NCBI GenBank assembly: GCA_016713085.1
Contig: JADJPV010000002.1
Location: 1,488,001 to 1,552,000, forward strand
Direction: 5' to 3'
Source: Chitinophagaceae bacterium
GTDB taxonomy: Bacteria > Bacteroidota > Bacteroidia > Chitinophagales > Chitinophagaceae
DNA: 64,000 nt
Below the pieces are notes generated by a model, which was not told where the DNA came from, did no database searches, and was given only the letters and a program-made list of their open reading frames with translations. The translations under genes and the position numbers were made by a program. Positions within the stretch are counted from its first letter, which is position 1; each line of letters opens with the position of its first letter. Below, piece after piece: positions 34,583 to 44,996 of this stretch.

Positions 34583-35631
34583 TCAGCTGACTCTTACACG
34601 GGGATCAACAACTCCATACAATACATCAGCCAGCATATTGATCAACACAAAAATGAAAGCACTGATCAACACACTTCCCATTACCACAGGGTAATCTAAT
34701 TTCTCCAGCGCATCTACCGTAACTTTTCCTATACCCTTCCACCCAAAAATATACTCAACAAAAAAGCACCGGCCAGCAATTCAGCAAACCATCCTGTAAC
34801 AGCAGTAATTACCGGGTTGAGTGCATTGCGTAAAGCATGCTTCCAGATCACCACTCTCCTGCTCAATCCTTTTGCATAAGCAGTACGCACATAATCCTGG
34901 TTCAATACATCCAGCATGGAACTGCGTGTAAGTTGTGTAATGATTGCTAAGGGACGAATACCTAATGTTACTGCAGGAAGGATGAGGTTCTGTAAGGTAT
35001 AGTACCGATTGCCCGTTTCTACATCAATATCAAACCAGCTGCCTGTCATGTTTAAGCCGGTGTATTTGTTCAATACAAATCCAAACAGGTAAGCAATCAC
35101 AATTCCCATAAAAAAAGATGGAGCTGAAATACCAATGATACTGCTGAACACAGCTGTGGTGTCCATCCAGGTATCTTTTTTAACTGCTGCAATTACACCC
35201 AGGAAAACACCAAGCACTGTTGCCAAAATCATTGCAGCCACAGCTAACAGAATGGTGCCGGGTAATGCTTCCATCAGCAACTCTCCCACTTCTTTTTTTG
35301 TTTGATAACTGCGGCGCAGGTAAGGAAGTTTGACAGCGAAGTTTTTTTCTCCTCCAATAAATAATCCCTGCAATTTTTTCTTTTCAATTTCTTCTTTGCT
35401 GTGAATGGCAATGGGCGACACATCATTCACATACAATAAAAACTGTTTCCATTTGGGTTGATCGAGATACAATTCTTTTTTAATATTGGCGATGGTGGCA
35501 CTGTCGCCTGTTTGCCCCATCACCAGTCTTGCAGGGTCGCCAAACCCCTGGAACATCCAGAACACAACCGTAACCACACCTGCCAGAACAAGGATGCCGT
35601 AGAAGAATTTTTTAAGAATGTATCTGCCCAA
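34583..35631 (-). CDS. ABC transporter permease, oligopeptide type (DppB/OppB family; frameshifted)
   Basis: 349 residues after correction. It has an N-terminal membrane helix, an extended periplasmic loop (about residues 35-115) and five further helices. The EAA loop is DYVRTAYAKGLSRRVVIWKH. The frame ends prematurely at 34729 because one T is missing in the T run near 34767. Adding it gives AGAFFVEYIFGWKGIGKVTV, then DALEKLDYPVVMGSVLISAF, and a normal end VVDPRVRVS at 34583. Its usual partners DppC, ATPases and a binding protein are not adjacent. It follows the BT_3928 gene by 11 bases. Confidence 0.87.
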
Positions 35632-35642
35632 TAGCGAAGATA

Positions 35643-36751
35643 TTATTTTACGTTTTTAAAATTCGCCCCACTCCATTTTTCCACTACCACCGGGCCATTC
35701 ATTTTATATAAAGTTGGGATTGCACGTGCAGCTGTTTTAATCGCTGTAACATCACAGGAAAGAACGGTGAGCCGACTTAATACTTCGTTGTCTTTGAACA
35801 ATTGTCGGGCAGCATCTGGCACAGCCGTAACAATAAATAGTTTCTCTTTTGCTGCAATAGCTGAAACTTCTTTTATCCATGGATCATCTGCATGAAGATC
35901 ATCGGTACTTTTTATAAACAATAAATAATAGGTTCCCTGTTGAAGTAGCACATCCGTTGTTAAATCAGCACCGTCAGCTGTTTTCAGATCAAAGTCTTTA
36001 ATCTTCGGTTCATTGTTTTTTCCCTTTGTAACAAGCAACTGTTTACGGTCAACAAATTTCCAGGTACTGTCAGGAAGATTCTTCATCGTAAACTCCTGCT
36101 TCTTCCCCTCTTTTTCATAAATGAAGATGTACTCAAACTTATCCGGGATTGCATCAGCCGGCATTTTCTTTAATTCAAAAATATCATTCCCTTTTTTGAA
36201 GGGCAAACAATCAACCACGGGCAAATACTTCAGTGTGTACCACTGAAATCCAAAACTCAGGATCACTGCTGCCGTAATTTTCATCACATTCAACCAGTTT
36301 TTTGCAAACAATGGTTTTATGCTGTTCCGATACATCAAAATAATCGGAATCAATACCAGCAAGAGCAGGTCTTTGAAGAAAGATTGTTTTGGAGATAACG
36401 GAATGCAATCACCAAAGCATCCGCAGGATGCAAACTTCGCTGTTCCATCAGGATTAGTTGCCAGCCATGCATAGCCGGTTAAAAAGTGAAAAAGATAATA
36501 AGAAGTAATAGCAGCCAGCTGAAGAGTTTCATTCGCCAGCCAATAATCACAGCAACACCGGCAATTATTTCAAATGCATTCATCAGGATGGATAATCCCA
36601 GCGTATATTCATGAAATCCCTGTAATCCCCATGCTTCAAAGAATTCCTGCATTTTGTAACTCAGGCCCAAGGGATCATTGGCTTTTACCAATCCGGAAAA
36701 GATGAACAGAATTCCAACAAACCAGCGGATAATTGTGAGTATTACTTTCAT
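35643..36751 (-). CDS. BT_3928-family protein (DoxX-like domain plus thioredoxin-like part; frameshifted)
   Basis: About 369 residues after correction. The N-terminal DoxX-like part, MKVILTIIRWFVGILFIFSG, has four membrane helices. The frame then breaks at the T run before 36479 (one T missing). Adding it gives FFTFLTGYAWLATNPDGTAK, FASCGCFGDCIPLSPKQSFF, a fifth helix and a C-terminal periplasmic part with thioredoxin-like features (LLQQGTYYLLFIKSTDDL). This matches the BT_3928 family, named from Bacteroides, of unknown function. It lies after DUF1599, a recurring pairing in the phylum as I remember it. Confidence 0.82.
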
Positions 36752-36849
36752 GCGAATTGTTATCTCTTTTAAAAATCGTTCAGACCGCCTTCAGCGTTCC
36801 GATCGTACATCGCTCTTCCTACATCTTACCACGTACTTCCATCATCTCC

Positions 36850-37398
36850 TCACCCCTGGTGAACTCCTTCTCCAATCAGGATCAATCCAAAAACGGCGTA
36901 GTTGATGATATCATAATAATTGGCATCAATTCCTTCACTCACCAATGTTTTACCATCATTCAGCAAAATCTGCCTGATGCGTTGCAGCTTGGCCAGAATC
37001 AAATCAACAAAACTTTCCTGGCTCATTTCACGCCATGCTTCTCCATAATCATGATTTTTATCCAGCATCAGTAACTGGGCTTTGGCCATTTTTGTATCGT
37101 ACAGTTCCAGCACTTTATTTACCGGCAGTTCTTCTGCTTCGCCTTCTTTTAAATCGAGTTGAATCAATCCGATAACAGCATAATTGAGAATTCCCTTGAA
37201 TTCTGAAGCAAAGCTGTCGCCGATCTTTTGTTCCTGTTTTTCCTGGATGGTACGGATACGTTTAGCCTTGATATAGATCTGGTCAACGATGGAAATAGTG
37301 CGGTACACTCTCCATGAAGTTCCGTAATCAATGGTTTTCTTCTTAAAAATATCCCTGCATTCAGCAATTGCCTTTGTATATTGATCAATTGTACTCAT
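36850..37398 (-). CDS. DUF1599 protein with two tandem copies of the domain
   Basis: 182 residues containing two similar halves. The first is CRDIFKKKTIDYGTSWRVYR to ILNYAVIGLIQL. The second is AQLLMLDKNHDYGEAWREMS to IINYAVFGLILI. The D-Y-G-x-x-W motif occurs in both. The family is nucleotide-phosphohydrolase-like, but no activity is established. It is divergent from folP, with the -7/-33 promoter inside the folP 5' end. It heads a minus-strand unit with BT_3928, the ABC permease and the S33 hydrolase. Confidence 0.85.
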   Translation of the reverse strand: MSTIDQYTKAIAECRDIFKKKTIDYGTSWRVYRTISIVDQIYIKAKRIRTIQEKQEQKIGDSFASEFKGILNYAVIGLIQLDLKEGEAEELPVNKVLELYDTKMAKAQLLMLDKNHDYGEAWREMSQESFVDLILAKLQRIRQILLNDGKTLVSEGIDANYYDIINYAVFGLILIGEGVHQG

Positions 37399-37445
37399 TA
37401 CTTGTTCAGAATTGTTTCGTTAATTCGTGCTTGTTTCACAGTCCT

Positions 37446-37476
37446 CAAAAATACAATGTACACACTCAACTGCAAA
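37446..37476 (-). promoter_or_regulatory. Full consensus promoter TTTG-N19-TATTTTTG of the DUF1599 unit
   Basis: On the minus strand TTTG (37473-37476) and TATTTTTG (37446-37453) are 19 bases apart, a complete Bacteroidota consensus. It overlaps the first codons of folP, so the two divergent units share this DNA. Confidence 0.65.
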
Positions 37477-38286
37477 GGAAGATTATTGGTCATCGAAAAG
37501 CCTGTTGTAATGGGCATTCTGAACATTACACCCGATTCATTTTACAGCGGCAGCCGTGTGCAGCAATTAGATGAGATTCTTTCAAAGGCAGAACAAATGA
37601 TCAATGAGGGCGCAGCTATTCTTGATATAGGCGGACAAAGCACCAAACCCGGCAGCGACCGCTTATCGGCAGAGGAAGAATTACAAAGAGTATTGTCGGC
37701 AATTCAGCAAATCAAAGAAAAATTTCCTGATACGTTTATTTCAATTGACACCTATCATTCAACAGTTGCTAAAGAAGCTGTTGCTGCGGGTGCAGATATG
37801 GTGAATGACATCAGTGCAGGTGAAATGGATAAGCAAATGATTTCAACAGTAGCTGCTCTTCATGTCCCCTATATTGCCATGCACATGAAGGGCACTCCTG
37901 AAACCATGCAGCAAAAACCTGCTTATGAAGATGTAGCAAAAGAAGTGATTGAGTACTTCATTCACAAACTGAATGAATGCAAACAGGCAGGTATTACAGA
38001 TAGTATCATTGATCCCGGCTTTGGCTTTGGCAAAACCATTCAGCATAATTTTCAACTGCTGAAAAAACTCGAAGCCTTTCAAATTTTTCATGTTCCTGTA
38101 TTAGCAGGACTCAGCCGCAAATCAACCATCTGGAAAACATTGAACACAACTCCCGAAGAAGCCCTGAACGGCACAACAGTGCTAAACACAATTGCTTTAA
38201 CAAAAGGCGCTTCTATTTTAAGAGCGCATGATGTGAAGGAAGCAGTGGAAGCAATTCAATTACACCAAGCTATTATAAATGCATAA
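37456..38286 (+). CDS. folP: Dihydropteroate synthase
   Basis: 276 residues. Joins p-aminobenzoate to dihydropterin diphosphate in folate synthesis. Signatures: VVMGILNITPDSFYSGSRVQ with the N-terminal Asn/Asp, AAILDIGGQSTKPGSDRLSA, ISIDTYHSTVAKEAVAAGAD, and IIDPGFGFGKTIQHNFQLLK. The loop SRKSTIWKTL matches the SRKS pABA-site motif. The ATG at 37456 (MYTLNCKGRLLVIEKP) is chosen over an upstream codon at 37381 because that would run through the divergent promoter. Confidence 0.96.
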   Translation: MYTLNCKGRLLVIEKPVVMGILNITPDSFYSGSRVQQLDEILSKAEQMINEGAAILDIGGQSTKPGSDRLSAEEELQRVLSAIQQIKEKFPDTFISIDTYHSTVAKEAVAAGADMVNDISAGEMDKQMISTVAALHVPYIAMHMKGTPETMQQKPAYEDVAKEVIEYFIHKLNECKQAGITDSIIDPGFGFGKTIQHNFQLLKKLEAFQIFHVPVLAGLSRKSTIWKTLNTTPEEALNGTTVLNTIALTKGASILRAHDVKEAVEAIQLHQAIINA

Positions 38287-38327
38287 ACTTGTAATTACCG
38301 GTCAGTAGAGGGCTTAAGACCGTGCAT

Positions 38328-38362
38328 AAAAAACCGGAGACAGTTTCCTGTCTCCGGTTCGC
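38328..38362 (-). terminator. Terminator of the FKBP gene
   Basis: ACCGGAGACAG pairs with CTGTCTCCGGT around TTTC; the minus strand continues into six T. It also lies after folP but has no T run in that direction. Confidence 0.8.
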
Positions 38363-38379
38363 TATTTCAATATTTTATA

Positions 38380-39303
38380 TTATTGGTTTGGATTACCACC
38401 TGTTGGAGGAGCCGGAGGTCCTTGAGGTTGTGGTTTTGGAACTGTTATATCCAGTACTTCAACTTCAAACATCAGGTTTTCGTAAGGCTTAATTACAGGA
38501 GGATTACCCTGCATGCCATAAGCAAGCATTGAAGGAACGTAGATTCTTGCTTTACCGCCTTTTGCCAGTTGCTTCACGCCATCTTCAAAACCAGGACTCA
38601 TTCCCTGTGCACCAATAACAAAACTCATTGGATCAGTATGGCCAAAAGAAGTATCAATATTTGAATCGAATTTCTTTCCTTCAAAATTCACACCTGTATA
38701 CATTACAGAAACCTGCTTTCCACTGTCTGGTTTATCACCGGTTCCCGGGTTGAGAATTTCAACATAGGTTCCCAAAGGAGTTTTGGTTGCAGTAATATTT
38801 TTTGATTTGAGATAGGCTTCAACAGCTTTGAATTCTCTTTCTTTCTGTGCAGTCATTTCAGCATTGAATTCATTTTGAGCAGCAGTAAGGTCGGTCATTA
38901 CTTTTGTAATGCGAATAGAGATCGTGATTTTATCACCTTTCTTTAAACCGGGAGGCATTTGACCCATATTCAGTTTTGCAATTGAATCAGCACTCTGAAC
39001 AATAATACAGCTGTCGCCCGCATGAAGCATTGGAAGGATTTCAGAGAGATCATATGGACGCCCAACACTGTCAACTGCAGTAAACGCAGGAATCTTACCA
39101 TATGAATTATAGGTAACAGAATCTTTTTGCTTTACAATTGCATTGAATTTGATAAAGCTGCCAGCTTTCAGCTGAGCACCTTTGCCATCAGAGATAATTT
39201 TGTACAGTAAACCACTCTTTGCTTTTTTGAAAGAGCCGCCCCCGCATGATGCCAGTACCACTATAGCAAGCATGGCAACAAAAATGGATTGAATTTTCTT
39301 CAT
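38380..39303 (-). CDS. FKBP-type peptidyl-prolyl isomerase lipoprotein
   Basis: 307 residues with lipobox VVLASC. There are two FKBP-like halves: an N-terminal degenerate one (residues 30-130, KSGLLYKIISDGKGAQLKAG) and a C-terminal canonical FKBP domain. The latter has GTGDKPDSGKQVSVMYTGVN, FEDGVKQLAKGGKARIYVPS and MLAYGMQGNPPVIKPYENLM. A Pro-rich tail ends the protein. It helps fold envelope proteins at Xaa-Pro bonds. It starts 9 bases after the DHH phosphoesterase stop, so the two are one unit. Confidence 0.92.
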   Translation of the reverse strand: MKKIQSIFVAMLAIVVLASCGGGSFKKAKSGLLYKIISDGKGAQLKAGSFIKFNAIVKQKDSVTYNSYGKIPAFTAVDSVGRPYDLSEILPMLHAGDSCIIVQSADSIAKLNMGQMPPGLKKGDKITISIRITKVMTDLTAAQNEFNAEMTAQKEREFKAVEAYLKSKNITATKTPLGTYVEILNPGTGDKPDSGKQVSVMYTGVNFEGKKFDSNIDTSFGHTDPMSFVIGAQGMSPGFEDGVKQLAKGGKARIYVPSMLAYGMQGNPPVIKPYENLMFEVEVLDITVPKPQPQGPPAPPTGGNPNQ

Positions 39304-39312
39304 TGTTTGTAT

Positions 39313-40326
39313 TTAAATAGTTGATAATTGCGATTTATAATTCTGAATAACCGTTTTAAATAAGTTCACATTTGCTTCGAGGCTTTCGTCTCTTTCTCCA
39401 CCTGCCGCATTGAAATGTCCACCCCCGTTAAAATGCTGGCGTGCAAAAGTATTACAATCAAACTCTCCTTTGCTGCGGAAGCTCCATTTTCTTTTTCGTC
39501 CCTGTCAATGATCAAAGCCGCCAGTTTTATACCCTGGATACCGAGCGGATAGTTCACCAAACCCTCTGTATCGCCGGTTTTAATCTGGAATCGGAGCAAA
39601 TCCTGCTTGGTAACCCAGATCAGTGCGGTGTTGATTTCATAATCCACTTCCATCCTGTTCATGAGAACATGACCAATAAAACGGAAACGGTTTTCTAAAA
39701 AGTTATCGTAAATATGATCGTGAATAACTGTGTGCTCCAGGCCCCTGCGTTTAAAATCGGCAATCATTTCAAATACCGATGCAGAGGTTGATGCAAAACG
39801 GAAACTTCCCGTATCGCCCATTACTCCGGCATACAGGCACTGCATCATTTCATTGGTAAGTTTTTCAATATGACCGCTGTGCATAATGAAATCATACACC
39901 ATTTCACAGGTTGAGCTTTTGGCGGTATTACTGATGCCATAAGCAAATACTTCTGTCTGTGGTTCACGATGATGATCAATCAACACTTTTTGTGTCTTTG
40001 CATTTTCCAATGCTGTTGCCATACGTTTGGTACGGTTGAGTGCATTAAAATCGAGACAAAAAATCCAATCGGCATCGTTTAAGATCGTATTGCACTTATC
40101 GATATTCGTTTCGTAGTTGAGTACATTTTCACAACCGGGCATCCAGTTTAAAAAAAGCAGCCCAGTTAGTGGGAGAAATGACCTGAACGGTATGTCCAAG
40201 CTGTACTAATAAATGATACAACCCCAACGACGATCCCATAGCATCGGGATCGGGCTTGTGGTGAGTGGTGATAACCACTTTTCCGGGACTGTGCAGTAAG
40301 GGGTATAATTCGTTGATTGCTTGCAT
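39313..40326 (-). CDS. DHH-family phosphoesterase (NrnA-like; two frameshifts)
   Basis: 337 residues after correction. Start MQAINELYPLLHSPGKVVIT; motif I THHKPDPDAMGSSLGL; motif DHH as LIDHHREPQTE. One T too many in the T7 run near 40147 breaks the frame at the WAAF/LNWMPGCENV join. One A missing near 39495 hides the DHHA1 end, which when restored reads CNTFARQHFNGGGHFNAAGG and ends at 39313. The family hydrolyses nanoRNA and pAp. Some relatives act on cyclic dinucleotide products. It is followed by the FKBP gene 9 bases later. Confidence 0.87.
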
Positions 40327-40469
40327 ATCGGGCGGCTGCAAATGTAGGGGAAAAGAAGGAGGTGGGAGTCAGGAATTTGGATAAGTACAGAGTTATGAAC
40401 AGCCTGCCGATTCTCCATGCCTGATTACTAATTCCCGATTACGAAATCCCTTCCTTCTCTCATCTTCCC

Positions 40470-40477
40470 TATCTTTG
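40470..40477 (+). promoter_or_regulatory. -7 element of ndk (TATCTTTG)
   Basis: Perfect TAnnTTTG match 23 bases before the ndk ATG. Confidence 0.55.
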
Positions 40478-40500
40478 CGGCGCAAAAAACAAAGAATACT

Positions 40501-40917
40501 ATGAGCAATAGTACGTTTACAATGATCAAACCTGACGCCATGAAAAACGGCCATGCAGGTGCTATTTTAGACAAAATCATCAAGGCAGGCTTTCGTGTGG
40601 TGGCATTAAAGCAAACCAAACTAACTACTGAAACTGCAGGCGAATTTTACGCTGTTCACAAGGCAAGACCTTTTTTTGGTGAACTGGTTGAATTTATGAG
40701 CAGCGGTGTAATCATTGCAGCCATACTTGAAAAAGATAACGCAGTGGCAGATTTCCGCACACTGATTGGCGCAACCGACCCGGCAAAAGCCGATGAAGGA
40801 ACCATCCGTAAGCTCTATGCAGCTTCAGTTGGTGAAAACGCTGTACACGGAAGCGACTGTGATGAAAATGCAAAAATTGAAGGAAGCTTTTTCTTCAGTG
40901 GTCTGGAGCAGTATTAA
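40501..40917 (+). CDS. ndk: Nucleoside diphosphate kinase
   Basis: 138 residues. Transfers the gamma phosphate of NTPs to NDPs through a phospho-His. The active-site His lies in ENAVHGSDCDENA, and FTMIKPDAMKNGHAG and KARPFFGELVEFMSSG are typical. A free-standing gene with its own promoter and a strong terminator at 40939. Confidence 0.97.
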   Translation: MSNSTFTMIKPDAMKNGHAGAILDKIIKAGFRVVALKQTKLTTETAGEFYAVHKARPFFGELVEFMSSGVIIAAILEKDNAVADFRTLIGATDPAKADEGTIRKLYAASVGENAVHGSDCDENAKIEGSFFFSGLEQY

Positions 40918-40938
40918 TCATCGATTTTACAAATAAGT

Positions 40939-40977
40939 AATCCCCCTTAGTTTTAAAACTAAGGGGGATTTTTTTTC
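40939..40977 (+). terminator. Intrinsic terminator of ndk
   Basis: ATCCCCCTTAGTTT pairs with AAACTAAGGGGGAT, followed by eight T. Very strong. Confidence 0.9.
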
Positions 40978-41039
40978 ACTGAATCATTGGTAATCTTACC
41001 CTGCTGCTCTATTATTGCACAAACCAAAAACACTGCATC

Positions 41040-42957
41040 ATGCGAACCCTCCTGTGCCTGTTATCCATGTTTATTTTCCATTCAGGTTTAGTTGCTCAAA
41101 AAATCCCCTCGTTTGGCAAAATTGACAAAGCTGATCTTGAATACAAGGAATGCAGCTACGATAAATCTGCTGTGGCAGAATACCTCATTGATTATGGTGA
41201 AGTAAACTATTTCATCAGTACATCAAACTTTATCAACGAAACAAGTTATCGCATACGTATCAAAATCCTGAATGAAAAGGACTTGAGCTTGCAAATGTGC
41301 GTATTCCCTATTACTCCAAAAATAACCGCCAAAAATTGGAGGCATTGACGGCTATACTTATAACCTTAATGAAAAAGGCGAAGTTGAAAGAACCAAACTG
41401 GAGAGAAAGTCTGTACTGGAGCAGCGGGTTGATGAAAATTATGAAATGGCTGTTTTTACATTGCCAAATGTAAAAGTGGGAAGTGTTATTGAATACAAAT
41501 ACGATCACTCCAAAACTAATTATATAGAAATAGAAGACTGGATTTTTCAACGCAGCCTTCCTGTAAGGTACAGTGAATACAATGTAACCATCCCTTCGGT
41601 GCTTGAATTTACTTACCAGGTAAAACGCACTCTTCCTGTAAAAGAAACTGTTGAAGGGATTAACAATACAAAACGGTTCATCATGACCGATATTCCAGGT
41701 CTTGACAGAGAGCCATACATGAGCTGTACAAAGGATTATTTACAACGGATAGATTTCCAGCTAAGATCAATCAATAATCAACCCATTTTAACTACATGGA
41801 CCCAGCTGAATGAAGAATTGCTGGATGATGAAGATTTTGGCCTGCAGCTGAAAAAAAACATCCTGAAAAATTTGCCACTGGAAGATGAACTTAAGAAACT
41901 AACATCTGACTATGCAAAGATTCTTGCTGTTTTTAATTACGTAAAAAAGAACGTAGCCTGGAACGGAGAAAACAGAAGGTATTCTTCTAATGGATTGAAG
42001 ACTGCTTTAGAAAAACATTCCGGCAACAGCGCAGATATGAATCTTCTGGTGATCAATTTACTAAGAGATGCAGGAGTAAATGCCTACCCATTACTTGTGA
42101 GCACAAGAGATAATGGCAGGATCAATACTTTTTACCCGTTTATTTACCAGTTTAACAATGTGTATGTGGTAACAGAAGTTGATGGCAACCGTTATATACT
42201 GGATGCCAGTAATCCTCATAACCCTGCATTTATGGTTCCCTGGGATGTTCAGTTTACTGATGGATATTTGGTAGATAAAACAAAAGCAGGCTTTATTCCT
42301 CTTGCTGACACAAAACACCGGTTCAGAATCAGTGCCTCCATCTCAGCAGACCTGGATGAAAAAGGAATATTGAAATGTTCAGCTTACCTGCTGGCTTATG
42401 AATATGCAAAAAATCAGCGTCTTTCTTCATTTAATAAAGGCAAAGAAAAATATCTCACTGAATATTTTTCTGAACCACATCCTGAGTTCAAATTCGATTC
42501 TTTGCAGGTGAAAAATGAAGCGAATGATTCTCTGCCTCTTGAAAACCAGGTAAAATTCAATACACAACTTAACGCAAGCGGAGACTATTTCTTCTATTCA
42601 CCAAACTTCCTTATGGAACTGGAGAAGAATGAATTTCTTTCCGATCAGCGGTTTACAGATGTTGAATTTGGTTTTACCCAATATTACACCATTGTTTCTA
42701 CCATTCACTTTCCTGAAAATATGGAGCCGGAAGAACTGCCAAAGAATATTAAAATGATCATGCCCGATACAAGTATAGTGCTGCAGCGTTTCATGCAGAA
42801 AAACGAGAACAGTCTATCACTGCGTATTATACTTGAAATAAAACGTCCTACATACTATGCTGATGAATATGCTGATTTTAAAGAGTTTTATGCGCAACTG
42901 TTTGAACGCTTAAACGAGCAGATCGTGTTTAAGAAAAAAGCTAACCCAAAACCATGA
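41040..42957 (+). CDS. DUF3857/transglutaminase-like exported protein without the catalytic Cys (two frameshifts)
   Basis: About 639 residues after correction. It has a signal peptide (LVAQ), a DUF3857 beta domain, a transglutaminase-like domain and a C-terminal beta domain. Two one-base losses near 41290 and 41335 interrupt the N-terminal part. Restoring them gives ANVRIPYYSKNNRQKIGGID, then GYTYNLNEKGEVERTKLERK. The transglutaminase core is HSGNSADMNLLVINLLRDAG with Ser at the nucleophile position, though the His/Asp region NVYVVTEVDGNRYILDASNP is kept. It is probably inactive as a transglutaminase or protease. Its stop overlaps the next gene by ATGA, so the two proteins are made together. 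Confidence 0.85.
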
Positions 42958-44690
42958 GAAACATCCTTACGGTATTCTTCCTTTTCATTCAGCATATCGC
43001 TTTTTCACAAGGCCTGCTTACTTATTCATCGTTAACAATACCCGACAGTTTAAAGAAAGGTGCTGATGCGGTATTCAGACTGGATGAAACTGTAGTTGAA
43101 ATCAACTCTGCGTCAAAATACACAGTCAGTGATCACAGGATTATTACCATTCTCAATAAAGACGGACTCAGGCATAGTGGCATTGTTTTCCTTACTGATA
43201 AATTAATAAAACTGGATGAAGCGGAAGTAAGAATTTACAATGACCTGGGACTTGAAATAAAAAAATACAGGAAGAAAGATTTTTCTGTTGTTGGCAACCC
43301 TTATGAAAGTTCACTGGCAACCGACAATAAATATTATTACCTTGAAGCTCCAATGCCGGAGCCTCCTTTTACAATTGAAGTAACCTCTGTAATAAAACTC
43401 TACGGTTATATCGATTTCCCCGATTGGAAATTTGGCTCGTCTGATGAATCATTTGAATTAAGCCGTTTCAAAATTGTTGTACCAACGGATTTAGATATTC
43501 GCTATAAAGCATATAATACAACGCTTACCCCTGCAGTTTCCACAGATGGAAATAATAAAGTTTATGAGTGGCAGGTTAAAAATCAAAAAATATTCCCGGC
43601 AGAAAGTAAAAGCTATGGATCTGTTTTAACAATTCCCAGGATAAGCATAGCTCCTAAGTATAAAAAAATGCAGACCGATACAAGATATGTAAGTATACAA
43701 TTGGGAATCGGCGGATTGAAACCTTTTCCTGCATCCTTTGTTGAAGAGAAAAAGTATGGTGATTGTAAAGCACTGTCAAATTACATGAAACACCTTTTGA
43801 AAGCAGCAGGTATTAAGTCATATGCAGCTATCATTAAATCAGGAAAGAATGCCTATCCTGCAGATCCGTCCTTTCCAAATGAAGGCTTTGATCATGTAAT
43901 ACTTTGTGTGCCGAATGATAAGGATACAGTCTGGCTGGAATGCACATCTAAACTTCCTGAACCCGGCATTTTAGGAAACTTCACTGAAAACAGAAATGCA
44001 CTGCTGATTACTGAAAACGGAGGGGTGTTGGTGAATACACCTGTAAGTAAAAGCTCAGACAATCAATGGCAGGCAAAAACTAATGTTGAACTGTTTGATG
44101 ATGGCAGTGCATTTGTGAAAAGCCGCATTTTTGTATCGGGTGAATTCTGGGAATATATTTATGCCTATACTGATTCAAAATCAAAAGACGATATTAAAAA
44201 AGCGTTGGTGAATGTATTTGGTTATAAGGCCCCCGATGATTATGAATTAAAAATTGTAACTGATTCAGCTGACGGGCATGTAATACAGCTGAACATGGAA
44301 TACAGGCAGTTTTTTGATTTCAAAGCCGGAGCAAAGCATTTTTTCCCCTTGCGCCAATACAAGCTGAATGATGAAACAATCAAAACAGCAGAAACAAGAA
44401 AGTTTGAATACCTCTTCGACTTTCCTTATATAAAATCTGATTCAACTGTTTATAAATTACCCGGCAACTTTAAGAAAGAAAACCTGCCACCAAATAAAGA
44501 AATTAAAAACAACTTCGTTTTCTATAAAACCGAAGTTCAGATAAACGAAACGGGAGATGAATTGAAAGTAGTAACACAACTCACATTGAACAAACATATT
44601 ATACCTGCCCAGCAATACAATGAAGTGGCAAACAGTTTTGAATCGATCAAAAAAGATGAAGGCCAGAAAATCGTATTAAAGAAAGAATAA
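42954..44690 (+). CDS. DUF3857/transglutaminase-like exported protein with an intact active-site Cys
   Basis: 578 residues, signal peptide ending AFSQ, the same domain order as the gene before it. The core is KKYGDCKALSNYMKHLLKAA with Cys at the nucleophile position, then GFDHVILCVPNDKDTVWLEC with the His. The start ATG overlaps the preceding stop (ATGA), so translation is coupled. Periplasmic members may cut or cross-link peptides; targets in Bacteroidota are unknown. The pair contrasts an inactive and a potentially active copy. Confidence 0.88.
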   Translation: MRNILTVFFLFIQHIAFSQGLLTYSSLTIPDSLKKGADAVFRLDETVVEINSASKYTVSDHRIITILNKDGLRHSGIVFLTDKLIKLDEAEVRIYNDLGLEIKKYRKKDFSVVGNPYESSLATDNKYYYLEAPMPEPPFTIEVTSVIKLYGYIDFPDWKFGSSDESFELSRFKIVVPTDLDIRYKAYNTTLTPAVSTDGNNKVYEWQVKNQKIFPAESKSYGSVLTIPRISIAPKYKKMQTDTRYVSIQLGIGGLKPFPASFVEEKKYGDCKALSNYMKHLLKAAGIKSYAAIIKSGKNAYPADPSFPNEGFDHVILCVPNDKDTVWLECTSKLPEPGILGNFTENRNALLITENGGVLVNTPVSKSSDNQWQAKTNVELFDDGSAFVKSRIFVSGEFWEYIYAYTDSKSKDDIKKALVNVFGYKAPDDYELKIVTDSADGHVIQLNMEYRQFFDFKAGAKHFFPLRQYKLNDETIKTAETRKFEYLFDFPYIKSDSTVYKLPGNFKKENLPPNKEIKNNFVFYKTEVQINETGDELKVVTQLTLNKHIIPAQQYNEVANSFESIKKDEGQKIVLKKE

Positions 44691-44710
44691 GCCATGGAAA
44701 CCCATGGCTT
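44689..44710 (+). terminator. Hairpin after the DUF3857 pair (weak terminator)
   Basis: AAGCCATGG pairs with CCATGGCTT around AAAC, overlapping the stop codon. No strong T run follows. Confidence 0.45.
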
Positions 44711-44747
44711 AAATCAGCTTACTTTTATTCTGCGGTTCAGTTAAACT

Positions 44748-44861
44748 TTATGCGTTGAATTTTATGCTGATGATAACTGCCAGCGTAAAGAAGATCAGGA
44801 ACACAATCAGAGGAATGTCTTTTCGGTTGTATACAACCTGAGTTTTTTCAAAACGTTTCAT
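44748..44861 (-). CDS. Small single-span membrane protein (37 aa)
   Basis: Reads MKRFEKTQVVYNRKDIPLIV and then a membrane helix LIFFTLAVIISIKF. The basic N-terminus and one hydrophobic helix suit a small inner-membrane protein. The ATG at 44861 is preferred over an upstream in-frame ATG at 44930, because a TATCTTG-type box lies between them. Support is limited to this and to the lack of another gene here. Confidence 0.45.
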   Translation of the reverse strand: MKRFEKTQVVYNRKDIPLIVFLIFFTLAVIISIKFNA

Positions 44862-44996
44862 GGTTATTGGTTTTAAATTGGATAAATAAACAGTAGAGTA
44901 CAAGATAAAACGTTTTTCCGGAAGTTTCATTGTTTCGAAGGCTAATTTCAGTGTTATCGCCTTTTTTTAACAGGCTTTCAACAGGAAATCAGTGAG

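Noticed and set aside
17478..36787. AAATCGTTCAGACCG shared by 17478-17492 and 36773-36787
   Set aside because: Only 15 bases match and the flanks differ completely, so chance or an old fragment is as likely as a true repeat.
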